This document shows, in pieces, positions 1 to 6,812 of a DNA stretch of 9,336 nucleotides. The notes under the pieces were generated by a model, which was given only the letters and a program-made list of their open reading frames with translations, was not told the origin of the DNA and ran no database searches. The stretch spans positions 1-9,336 of the forward strand of contig CALKVG010000289.1 in NCBI GenBank assembly GCA_937998045.1. The letters run 5' to 3'. Position 1 is the stretch's first letter, and the number at the start of each line of letters is the position of its first letter. Position numbers and translations under genes: made by a program. The DNA comes from an uncultured Myxococcales bacterium (GTDB lineage Bacteria; Myxococcota_A; Polyangia; Polyangiales; Polyangiaceae).

Positions 1-1
1 T

Positions 2-35
2 GTCTCGTGGGCTCGGAGATGTGTATAAGAGACAG
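2..35 (+). other. Illumina Nextera (Tn5) read-2 adapter, not genomic
   Basis: Bases 2-35 match the 34-base Nextera transposase read-2 oligo. They end in the 19-bp Tn5 mosaic end AGATGTGTATAAGAGACAG at 17-35. This is library-preparation sequence left untrimmed at the contig edge, so genomic sequence begins at 36. Any open frame that starts before 36 is artificial. Confidence 0.98.
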
Positions 36-223
36 CTACTGCCGAAGCCGCTGCCGCTCGTGCCCCCGCTCCCTCCACTCCCGCTACTTCCGCTCGTGCT
101 CCCTCCGTCGCTCGAGTCGGTAACCACAGGGCTGCCCGCGCAGGCGAACCCGGCGCACACGCCTCCCATCAGCAACAAGGTCGACGCGAGACGCGCAGAC
201 CCTCGCAACGTCGTGTGGCTCAT
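36..223 (-). CDS. Exported Ser/Gly-rich protein, probable lipoprotein (N-terminal fragment, 3' end missing)
   Basis: Only the first 62 residues are present; the frame runs into the adapter at the contig edge. The start is an ATG at 223-221 with an AAGGAG ribosome binding site nine bases upstream, which makes it convincing despite the short length. Residues 1-11 hold two arginines, residues 12-27 are hydrophobic (STLLLMGGVCAGFA), and Cys28 follows. The residues before Cys28 (G-F-A) are not a canonical lipobox. Signal peptidase I cleavage after A27-C28-A29 is the alternative, but export is likely either way. From about residue 37 the chain is almost wholly Ser, Gly and Thr. Such a linker behind a signal peptide usually tethers a surface or periplasmic domain, and it is common in Myxococcota. 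The functional domain lies outside the window, so no function can be given. It lies downstream of the FAD dehydrogenase on the same strand, 255 bp away, and is probably transcribed separately. Confidence 0.75.
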
Positions 224-478
224 ATCCACAAACTCCTTACTTCGTAGCCGAGATTGGTGTTCCAAAAGGGCGTTGTGCACGCTGCGCAGCAAACCCAGTC
301 GAGCGAAGACTATCGGAGCGCCGTCTCGCGGCAATACGAATGAAAGTTCAAGTTGGATATTGACTGCAGATCGCCAGGACACCGGACACGTTGCGTCAAG
401 ACGAGGGCGGCCGGAGCGGAGAGAACGCGCGATGCTCGCTCGCGCCCCGCGCCAGCCGCGCGCCTTCGAAGTGGCCCG
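224..478. other. Intergenic spacer with no recognisable gene
   Basis: This separates the dehydrogenase stop from the start of the exported protein. I see no hairpin followed by a T-run that would serve as an intrinsic terminator for the dehydrogenase. A less GC-rich patch at about 334-366 could hold a promoter for the exported protein, but no well-spaced -35/-10 pair is visible. A 10-bp perfect palindrome, GCTGCGCAGC, at 281-290 is within chance expectation for GC-rich DNA. Open frames crossing this stretch are shadows. Confidence 0.6.
233..238 (-). promoter_or_regulatory. Ribosome binding site of the exported protein
   Basis: Read on the minus strand this is AAGGAG, nine bases before the ATG at 223-221. 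It fixes the start of the truncated gene and is the main evidence that the short open frame is real. Confidence 0.8.
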
Positions 479-3400
479 TCAGAACAGCGCCCTGAATCGC
501 CGAGCCTTGCTTCCGTTGCGTTCCTTTCGCATCCACAGGCCCGCGACGAGCGCCGCGCCGACCGCGGCGAGGCCCGCCGCCGCGCGCAGCATCGATCGCC
601 GGATCTCCGCTCTACGCTGGAGCATTCCTCGGAGCTCCGGCGGCGCCGACGGATCGGGGCCGCCCGTTCCTTCGTCCAGGGCGAGCGCGAGCACTTCGGC
701 GACGTGCATCCCGCCGCGATGCGTGCCCTGCTCGATCTGCGTCCTGCACGAGAACCCGTCGGCGACGATGAAGGTCGACGCCTCCGCCGAGCGAACCGCC
801 GGCAGGAGGACGCGTTCGCCCGCGGCGAGAGAGACACGGTACTTGTCGCCGCGCTCGAAGCCGAACGAGCCAGCCATGCCGCAGCAGCCCGACGCCAGGA
901 GCTCGAAGTCGAGGCCCATCCGCTCGAGGAGGTGCTTTTCGTCGTCGTACCCGAGGACCGATTTGTGATGGCAGTGGCCTTGACCGATCGCCTTGCGCGA
1001 GAGACGGGGCGGCGCGTAGCGGCCTCCCCCGCGTTCCTCGGCGGCCAGGACCTCGCTCAGCAGCTTCACCTGACGGCGAAGCTTTGCGGCTTCGTGGCGA
1101 TCCGGAAAGAGGCCGTGGAGCTCGTCGCGAAACACGGAGGCGCAGCTCGGTTCGAGGACGACGATCGGAGTGCCCGCTTCGATGTGCGGCGCCATCGCGC
1201 GGAGGACGCGCTCGAGGTAGCGCTTCGCCATCGGGAGAAAGCCGTAGTCGTAGAGGGGGCGGCCGCAGCAGAGATGTCCCTCCGGGACCGTCACGCGATA
1301 GTCCGCGTGCTCGAGCACGCGGACCGCTGCCTTGGCCACGTCCGGGTGAAAGTAGTTGTTGAACGTATCGGCCCAGAGGACGATCTCGCGGGCGCCCTGG
1401 TTGCGCTGCGGGCGTCGGGCGAACCAGTCCCGGAAGGTCTCGGGTGCGAACGCGGGAATCCGCCGACCGAGGGGCATGCCGGCCAGCAGCTTGGCGACCG
1501 CCGAGACCCCCGGCATCTGCGTCAGGAGGTTCACCAGGCCGGGCGCGAGCGACGCGATGCGAGACCACTGGTCGACGAGCCCGAACGCGTACGCGGACCG
1601 CGGCCGGATTCGCCCGCGGTAGTAGTGGGACAGAAACTCCGCCTTGTGCGTCGCGACGTCGACGTTCACGGGACAATCGCCCTTGCAGCCCTTGCACGAC
1701 AGGCACAGGTCGAGCGCCTCCTTGACGTCGGAATCGCGCCATCCACCGCGGATGGGGCCCTTCACGAGCATCTCGTGCAGCAGGTGGGCCCTCCCGCGCG
1801 TCGTGTGCCGCTCTTCCCGGGTGACCATGTAGCTCGGGCACATGACGTCGTCCTCGGGCGCGCCGTCGGCGGCGGTGCGCCGGCACTGGCCGATGCCGAT
1901 GCACCGGAGCGTCGCGTGAGCGAAGCTCCCGTGGTCTTCCGGGAAGCGGAAGTGGGTCTTCGGTTCCCACGGGTGGTAGTCGCCGCCGAGCCGGAGGTCC
2001 GCGTCGAGCGGACGAGCGTCGACGACCTTCCCCGGATTCATCTTCCGGGCGGGATCCCAGATCGACTTGTACTCGCGGAAGGCCTGGACGATTTCGGACC
2101 CGAACATGATCGGGAGGAGCTCACCGCGCGACTGCCCGTCGCCGTGCTCTCCGGAGAGCGATCCTCCGTAGCGCGCGACGAGCTCGGCGGCCTCCTGCAC
2201 GAACGCACGATACTTCGCGACGCCCGGCTTCGTGTAGAGATCGAAGCCCACGGTGCAGTGCACGCAACCCATCCCGAAGTGGCCATACAGAGCGGGGTGG
2301 TAATCGTAGCGATCGTAGAGGGCGCGGAGGTCGCGCAGGTAGGCTCCGAGCGACTCCGGACGCACGGCGCTGTCCTCCCAGCCGGGCCAGGTGTCCGGTT
2401 TCCCCGGAACGAACGACTCGGCGCCAAGCGCGCCCTCGCGCACCTTCCAGAGGTGCTTTCGCTTGGCTTCGTCCTGGTAGACCGCGACGTCCATCGGCGC
2501 CGCTGGGAGGCTCCGGAGGCGCGCGAGCATGCGCTCGACGCGGTCGCGCGCTTCGTCCTTCGTGTGCTCGCCGAACTCGACGAAGAGCCAGGCGCGCCCC
2601 TTCGGCATCAGCTGCTCCATGTACATCGTCGGCCGACCGCGCTTGATCTCGAGGTTGTGGTGGAGCACCTGGTCGAAGCCCTCCAGGGCGATGGGGCCGA
2701 AGGGGAGAATCTCCATGACGTGGTCGGCCGCCTCGTAGATGCTCTCGTACCCGAGGACGGCCAGAGCGCGGGCCGGGTGATTCCAGACCAGCCGCACTCT
2801 CGCGTTCAGGATCGTGACGAGCGTGGACTCGCTGCCGACGAGCGCTCGCGCGACGTTGAACCTGCCGTCGTCGCCCGGCAGGAGCTGGTCGAGGTTGTAG
2901 CCGCTCACGCGCCGCGGCAGCTTCGGGAATCGCTCGCGGACAAGGCCGCCGTACCGCGCTCGCAGCGCCTTCAGCCGAGAGTACACCTCGCCCTCGCGAC
3001 CGGGTCGCGCGGCCGCGGCGTCGAGGTCGACGTCCGTCATCCACCCGACGCGCATGACCGTGCCGTCGTAGAGCAAGACCTCCATCGCCTCGGTGTTGTC
3101 CACGGCCTTGCCGGCCATCTGCGCGTACGATCCGCATGAGTTGTTGCCGAGCATCCCGCCGAACCCGCAACGACTGTGCGTCGCCGGCCGGGGGCCGAAC
3201 GCGAGATCGAACGGGCTCGCGGCTCGGTCGAGCTGATCGCAGACCACGCCCGGCTCCACCACGGCCGAGTGCCCGATCGGGTCGAACTCGAGGATGTGGT
3301 GCATGTACTTCGAGAAGTCGAGGACGATCCCCGTGTTGACCGTCTGGCCCGCCAGGCCCGTTCCCCCCGCTCGAGACACGACGGGCACCCCGAATGCGCG

Positions 3401-3685
3401 GCACGCCGCGACCGTGGCGATTGCGTCGTCGCGCGTTCGCGGGACGACCACTCCCAGCGGGATCTGCCGGTAGTTCGACGCGTCCACCGCGTACATCGCC
3501 TGGGTTCCCGCGTCGAACCGCACCTCTCCCTGTACGCTCTCCTGCAGGACGCGCTCGAGGTGGCGGACATCGACGCCCGCGGCGGCCATCTCCTTGTCGC
3601 GCCGCTCGGCGCCCCGCATGAGGCGTTGCGGTTCGATCAACGGTTCCGCCGCGGAAGGCATGCGTGTGGACATGCCTTCACGCAA
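479..3685 (-). CDS. FAD-linked, Fe-S and CCG-domain D-2-hydroxyacid dehydrogenase (YdiJ-like)
   Basis: A 1068-residue three-part flavoprotein. Residues ~75-300 are a PCMH-type FAD-binding domain with AGGTGLAGQTVN (106-117) and GGMLGNNSCGS (176-186). Residues ~300-556 are the FAD-oxidase C-terminal domain with SGEHGDGQSRGE (511-522) and NPGKVVD (550-556). A two-motif ferredoxin-like region follows (Cys595, 601, 616; Cys661, 664, 667, 671). Two CCG units come next: LCCG (805-808) with Cys848, then Cys905, GCCG (933-936) and Cys980. This order is that of E. coli YdiJ, a D-2-hydroxyglutarate dehydrogenase, and of related D-lactate dehydrogenases; the substrate cannot be decided from sequence. Electrons probably pass from FAD through the clusters to a quinone or carrier. 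A hydrophobic segment at 1032-1052 with a basic tail may anchor it to the membrane. The TTG start is preferred because GAGGGGAG lies 11 bases upstream; the ATGs at residues 5 and 9 are alternatives. It is divergent from the TPP enzyme gene. Confidence 0.93.
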   Translation of the reverse strand: MREGMSTRMPSAAEPLIEPQRLMRGAERRDKEMAAAGVDVRHLERVLQESVQGEVRFDAGTQAMYAVDASNYRQIPLGVVVPRTRDDAIATVAACRAFGVPVVSRAGGTGLAGQTVNTGIVLDFSKYMHHILEFDPIGHSAVVEPGVVCDQLDRAASPFDLAFGPRPATHSRCGFGGMLGNNSCGSYAQMAGKAVDNTEAMEVLLYDGTVMRVGWMTDVDLDAAAARPGREGEVYSRLKALRARYGGLVRERFPKLPRRVSGYNLDQLLPGDDGRFNVARALVGSESTLVTILNARVRLVWNHPARALAVLGYESIYEAADHVMEILPFGPIALEGFDQVLHHNLEIKRGRPTMYMEQLMPKGRAWLFVEFGEHTKDEARDRVERMLARLRSLPAAPMDVAVYQDEAKRKHLWKVREGALGAESFVPGKPDTWPGWEDSAVRPESLGAYLRDLRALYDRYDYHPALYGHFGMGCVHCTVGFDLYTKPGVAKYRAFVQEAAELVARYGGSLSGEHGDGQSRGELLPIMFGSEIVQAFREYKSIWDPARKMNPGKVVDARPLDADLRLGGDYHPWEPKTHFRFPEDHGSFAHATLRCIGIGQCRRTAADGAPEDDVMCPSYMVTREERHTTRGRAHLLHEMLVKGPIRGGWRDSDVKEALDLCLSCKGCKGDCPVNVDVATHKAEFLSHYYRGRIRPRSAYAFGLVDQWSRIASLAPGLVNLLTQMPGVSAVAKLLAGMPLGRRIPAFAPETFRDWFARRPQRNQGAREIVLWADTFNNYFHPDVAKAAVRVLEHADYRVTVPEGHLCCGRPLYDYGFLPMAKRYLERVLRAMAPHIEAGTPIVVLEPSCASVFRDELHGLFPDRHEAAKLRRQVKLLSEVLAAEERGGGRYAPPRLSRKAIGQGHCHHKSVLGYDDEKHLLERMGLDFELLASGCCGMAGSFGFERGDKYRVSLAAGERVLLPAVRSAEASTFIVADGFSCRTQIEQGTHRGGMHVAEVLALALDEGTGGPDPSAPPELRGMLQRRAEIRRSMLRAAAGLAAVGAALVAGLWMRKERNGSKARRFRALF

Positions 3686-3696
3686 AGCAAGGTCTG

Positions 3697-3704
3697 CTCC
3701 CCTC
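3697..3704 (-). promoter_or_regulatory. Ribosome binding site favouring the TTG start of the FAD dehydrogenase
   Basis: Minus-strand GAGGGGAG ends 11 bases before the TTG at 3685-3683. The in-frame ATG at 3673-3671 has only GAAGG one base away, too close to work well. The ATG at 3661-3659 has AAGG 13 bases upstream and remains a weaker alternative. Confidence 0.5.
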
Positions 3705-3713
3705 GGGTTTCGA

Positions 3714-3741
3714 GCACGCTCCGGCCAGGCCGGAGGCGTGC
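3714..3741. promoter_or_regulatory. Long near-perfect palindrome in the divergent promoter region (candidate operator)
   Basis: The core CTCCGGCC-A-GGCCGGAG (3719-3735) is a perfect inverted repeat with 8-bp arms around one central A. Outside it, GCACG (3714-3718) pairs with CGTGC (3737-3741), with one bulged G at 3736, giving 13 paired positions in all. It sits in the 140-bp gap between two divergently transcribed genes and ends ten bases before the dehydrogenase ribosome binding site. That is the usual place for an operator controlling both genes. A second perfect palindrome, CCCGGCCGGG, lies at 3748-3757. No T-run follows, so it is not an intrinsic terminator. An RNA hairpin in a leader is an alternative. 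Confidence 0.55.
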
Positions 3742-3811
3742 CGTCACCCCGGCCGGGTACATCGGTTGCAGCGGTCGCCGGGCGAGACGCCTGCGCGCGC
3801 TCGGCACACCG

Positions 3812-3818
3812 AAAGGAG
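3812..3818 (+). promoter_or_regulatory. Strong ribosome binding site of the TPP enzyme
   Basis: AAAGGAG lies seven bases before the ATG at 3826. It decides the start: the same frame is open for 54 codons further upstream, but that stretch overlaps the divergent gene and its promoter region. Confidence 0.9.
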
Positions 3819-3825
3819 TTCAGGC

Positions 3826-5628
3826 ATGGCGGAGACAGTCGCGGACTTTCTGCTCAAGCGCATGTCTCACTGGGGCGTGCGGCGCGTGTTCGGCTATCCG
3901 GGCGACGGGATCAACGGCATCCTGGCGGCCTTCGCGAGCAACGCCCACGAGATCGAGTTCGTACAGGCCCGCCATGAAGAGCTGGCGGCGTTCATGGCGT
4001 GCGCGCACGCGAAGTTCACCGGCGAGGTCGGGGTGTGCATGGCCACGTCCGGTCCCGGCGCGATCCATCTCCTCAATGGCCTCTACGACGCCAAGATGGA
4101 CCACGCGCCGGTCGTCGCCATCGTAGGCCAGGCCGCTCGCTGCGCGATGGGCAGCGATTACCAGCAGGAGGTGGACCTTCACAGCCTCTTCAAGGACGTG
4201 GCGCGCGAGTACGTGCACGAGGTGATGAGCCCCGTCCAGGTGCGTCACGTCATCGACCGCGCGTTCCGCATCGCGCGGTGCGAGCGCACCGTCACGTGCC
4301 TCATCTTTCCCAAGGACATCCAGATGGCGAAAGCGGTGGAGACGCCTCCGCACGCCCACGACACGGCGCAGTCAAGCATCGCGTACAGCGTCCCTCGCGT
4401 CGTGCCTACCGAGCGCGATTTGCGCGCAGCGGCCGACGTCCTCAACGCAGGCAGGCGAGTCGCGATGCTGGTCGGCGCCGGGGCCAAGGGCGCCACGAAG
4501 GAAGTCCTCGAGGTCGCGACGAGGACCGGTGCGTGCGTCGCGAAGGCGCTGCTCGGTATCTCGGTGATCCCGGACACGGTCCCGTTCTGCACCGGACCGA
4601 TCGGCCTTCTCGGCACCAAGCCCAGCTGGGAGATCATGCAGACGTGCGACACGCTGCTCATGGTGGGGACGAGCTTCCCCTACTCGGAGTTTCTGCCGAA
4701 GCCCGGCAGCGCGCGCGGGATCCAGATCGACATCGACGGTCGAATGCTCGGCGTTCGCTACTCGACCGAGCTCAATCTGGTAGGCGACGCGCGGGAAACG
4801 CTCCTCTGTCTCCTGCCGCTGCTGGACGAGAAGAAGGACAAGGCGTGGCAGCACGGCATCGAGGACGGCATGCGCGACTGGCGCGCTCTCATCGCCGAGC
4901 GGTCGCGCACGGGCGCGAATCCGGTCAACCCTCAGCTGATCTTCCACGAGCTGTCGCCGCAGTTGCCCGAGAAATGCATCCTGGCAAGCGACAGCGGGTC
5001 GGCCGCTAACTGGTTCGCGCGCAACCTGACGCTGCGCGAAGGGATGATGGCGTCGCTCAGCGGCAACCTCGCGACGATGGGGTGCGGCGTGCCCTACGCG
5101 ATCGGCGCCAAGTTCGCCTATCCGGATCGGCCCGTCATCGCGCTCGTGGGCGATGGCGCGATGCAGATGAACGGAATCAACGGTCTCATCACGATCTCGA
5201 AGTACTGGAAGCAGTGGAAGGACCCCCGGCTCGTCGTGATGGTGCTCAACAATCGCGATCTCAACCAGGTGACCTGGGAGCTGCGAGTCATGGCCGGGAG
5301 CGCGAAGTTCCAGGCATCCCAGGATCTGCCGGACGTGCGGTACTCGCAGTTTGCCGAGTCCCTCGGCCTGCGCGGCATCTTCGTCGATCGGCCCGAGCGG
5401 GTACGAGGTGCATGGGAGGAGGCGCTCACCGCCGACCGCCCCGTCGTGTACGAGGCCTACGTCGACCCGGACGTGCCGCCGCTTCCGCCGCACATCACGC
5501 TCGAGCAAGCGCGTGAGTTCACGTCGTCGATTCTCGCCGGAGATCCCGACCGCGGCGGCTTCATCCGCCAGGCGATGGAGCAGATGTTCCCCGGAGTGGC
5601 TCGCAAGACGAAAGGGGAGGCGGAGTAG
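3826..5628 (+). CDS. Thiamine-diphosphate-dependent enzyme, pyruvate oxidase (PoxB)-like
   Basis: A 600-residue enzyme of the pyruvate oxidase / acetolactate synthase family, close to the family length of 570-600. Residues ~1-170 are the pyrimidine-binding domain, with YPGDGINGI (24-32) and the catalytic Glu51 in RHEE. Residues ~195-335 are the central domain, where GTSFPYSEFLPKPG (281-294) and QIDID (300-304) resemble PoxB. Residues ~365-550 are the diphosphate-binding domain with GDG (442-444) and NN (475-476). The family's known chemistry is oxidative decarboxylation of pyruvate to acetate, with FAD and electron transfer to quinone or oxygen. Which reaction this member performs is inferred. 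The GDG-to-NN stretch is six residues longer than in E. coli PoxB, with KYWKQWKDPRL inside it, which points to a distinct uncharacterised subfamily. No signal peptide is seen, so it is cytoplasmic, though PoxB-type C termini can bind membranes. It is first in an apparent operon with the enolase-family gene. Confidence 0.93.
   Translation: MAETVADFLLKRMSHWGVRRVFGYPGDGINGILAAFASNAHEIEFVQARHEELAAFMACAHAKFTGEVGVCMATSGPGAIHLLNGLYDAKMDHAPVVAIVGQAARCAMGSDYQQEVDLHSLFKDVAREYVHEVMSPVQVRHVIDRAFRIARCERTVTCLIFPKDIQMAKAVETPPHAHDTAQSSIAYSVPRVVPTERDLRAAADVLNAGRRVAMLVGAGAKGATKEVLEVATRTGACVAKALLGISVIPDTVPFCTGPIGLLGTKPSWEIMQTCDTLLMVGTSFPYSEFLPKPGSARGIQIDIDGRMLGVRYSTELNLVGDARETLLCLLPLLDEKKDKAWQHGIEDGMRDWRALIAERSRTGANPVNPQLIFHELSPQLPEKCILASDSGSAANWFARNLTLREGMMASLSGNLATMGCGVPYAIGAKFAYPDRPVIALVGDGAMQMNGINGLITISKYWKQWKDPRLVVMVLNNRDLNQVTWELRVMAGSAKFQASQDLPDVRYSQFAESLGLRGIFVDRPERVRGAWEEALTADRPVVYEAYVDPDVPPLPPHITLEQAREFTSSILAGDPDRGGFIRQAMEQMFPGVARKTKGEAE
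5622..5625 (+). promoter_or_regulatory. Ribosome binding site of the enolase-family gene, inside the previous gene's end
   Basis: GGAG directly precedes the TPP enzyme's TAG stop and lies 11 bases before the GTG start at 5637; a stronger GGGGAGG lies just upstream at 5614-5620. The arrangement suggests translational coupling of the two genes. Confidence 0.5.
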
Positions 5629-5636
5629 GCTCGGTC

Positions 5637-6728
5637 GTGCGTTCCGCGAAGGCCCCCATCGAGACGGTCCGCGTCTCGACGTTCGTCGTGCCGACCGACG
5701 GGCCGGAATCGGACGGCACCATGGTGTGGGACCGGACGACGGTCGTCCTGGTCGAACTGGCGGCGGCGGGCCAGGTCGGCCTCGGCTGGACGTATGCCGA
5801 CAAGGCCACGGCGGACGTGATCCGGGGCAAGCTCGTCGAGGTCGTCCAGGGCGCCGACGCCATGGCGATCCCCGAGCTGTGGGCCGCCATGTCCACGTCG
5901 ATTCGCAACCTCGGCAGACCCGGCATCGCGTCGATGGCGATGGCCGCGGTCGACGCCGCCGCGTGGGACCTCAAGGCGAAAGTGCTGGGGATGCCGCTCG
6001 TGACTCTGCTGGGCGCGCGTCGGGAGGCCGCGCCCGCCTACGGGAGCGGCGGGTTCACGTCGTACGACGACGCAAAGCTCGCGGAGCAGCTGGGCAGCTG
6101 GGTCGCCGCCGGCTTCTCGCGCGTGAAGATGAAGGTCGGCCGCGATCCAGCGCGCGACGTGCATCGCGTTCGCGTCGCGCGCAGGGCGATCGGCGATGCG
6201 TCGCTCTTCGTCGACGCGAACGGCGCCTACGATAGGACGCAGGCGCTGAAGCTCGCGGAGGCCTTTCGCGAGATCGGCGTCGTATGGTTCGAGGAGCCGG
6301 TGACGTCCGACGACCTGGAAGGCCTCCGGCTGCTGCGAGACCGCGCGCCGGGCGGAATGGACATCGCTGCGGGGGAGTACGGTTACGACTTGCACTACTT
6401 CCGCCACATGCTCGCCGCGCTGGCGGTCGACGTCCTCCAGGCGGACGCGACGCGCTGCGGGCTTTCCAACTTCCTGCGCACGGACGCCCTCTGCGAGGCC
6501 TTCAGCACGCCCCTGTCCGCGCACTGCGCCCCTGCGCTCCACACCCACGTCGCCTGCGCGAGCCAGCGGCTCATTCACGTCGAATACTTCCACGATCACG
6601 CGCGCATCGAGCAGATGCTCTTCGACGGAGCGCCCGTCCCGCGCTCGGGCGCGCTCTGGCCCGACCTCTCCCGACCGGGTCTCGGCGTCGAGCTCAAACG
6701 GGCCGATGCCGCGCGGTTCGCCGCGTGA
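5637..6728 (+). CDS. Enolase-superfamily enzyme, mandelate racemase / acid-sugar dehydratase type
   Basis: A 363-residue protein with a GTG start eight bases after the preceding stop. Residues ~1-130 form the capping domain and ~135-345 the barrel. The barrel shows the expected catalytic set in order: KMK (Lys164 and Lys166), metal ligands Asp193 (FVDANGAY), Glu219 or Glu220 (WFEEP) and Glu247 (AGEYGY), then Asp270 (QADATRCG) and His296 (SAHCAP). The KxK motif plus the Asp270-His296 dyad is the signature of the mandelate racemase subgroup, whose members abstract a proton next to a carboxylate. Most are acid-sugar dehydratases giving 2-keto-3-deoxy acids. The capping-domain loops that set substrate choice cannot be read from sequence alone, so no substrate is given. 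The neighbouring pyruvate oxidase-like enzyme and divergent D-2-hydroxyacid dehydrogenase support a role in sugar-acid or hydroxyacid catabolism. All key residues are intact. Confidence 0.92.
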   Translation: MRSAKAPIETVRVSTFVVPTDGPESDGTMVWDRTTVVLVELAAAGQVGLGWTYADKATADVIRGKLVEVVQGADAMAIPELWAAMSTSIRNLGRPGIASMAMAAVDAAAWDLKAKVLGMPLVTLLGARREAAPAYGSGGFTSYDDAKLAEQLGSWVAAGFSRVKMKVGRDPARDVHRVRVARRAIGDASLFVDANGAYDRTQALKLAEAFREIGVVWFEEPVTSDDLEGLRLLRDRAPGGMDIAAGEYGYDLHYFRHMLAALAVDVLQADATRCGLSNFLRTDALCEAFSTPLSAHCAPALHTHVACASQRLIHVEYFHDHARIEQMLFDGAPVPRSGALWPDLSRPGLGVELKRADAARFAA

Positions 6729-6812
6729 GGAGGAAGCGTCCTCTCCGAACGCAACGCAAAGGTCACTTGGACGCCGCTGAACGGTCGTTCTCCTTCGATA
6801 AGTACATAGGGC

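Noticed and set aside
21..968. 315-codon plus-strand frame with a Pro/Leu-rich start
   Set aside because: Its start codon lies in the sequencing adapter. The Pro/Leu run is the complement of the Ser/Gly linker of the minus-strand exported protein.
353..3139. 928-codon open frame on the plus strand opposite the FAD dehydrogenase
   Set aside because: It is antisense to a gene with complete family motifs. Its translation is Arg/Ala/Val-rich with no recognisable domain, as expected of a shadow frame in GC-rich DNA.
6727..6744. Small hairpin GAGGA-AGCG-TCCTC just after the enolase-family stop, considered as a terminator
   Set aside because: The stem is only five base pairs and no T-run follows, so it is too weak to call.
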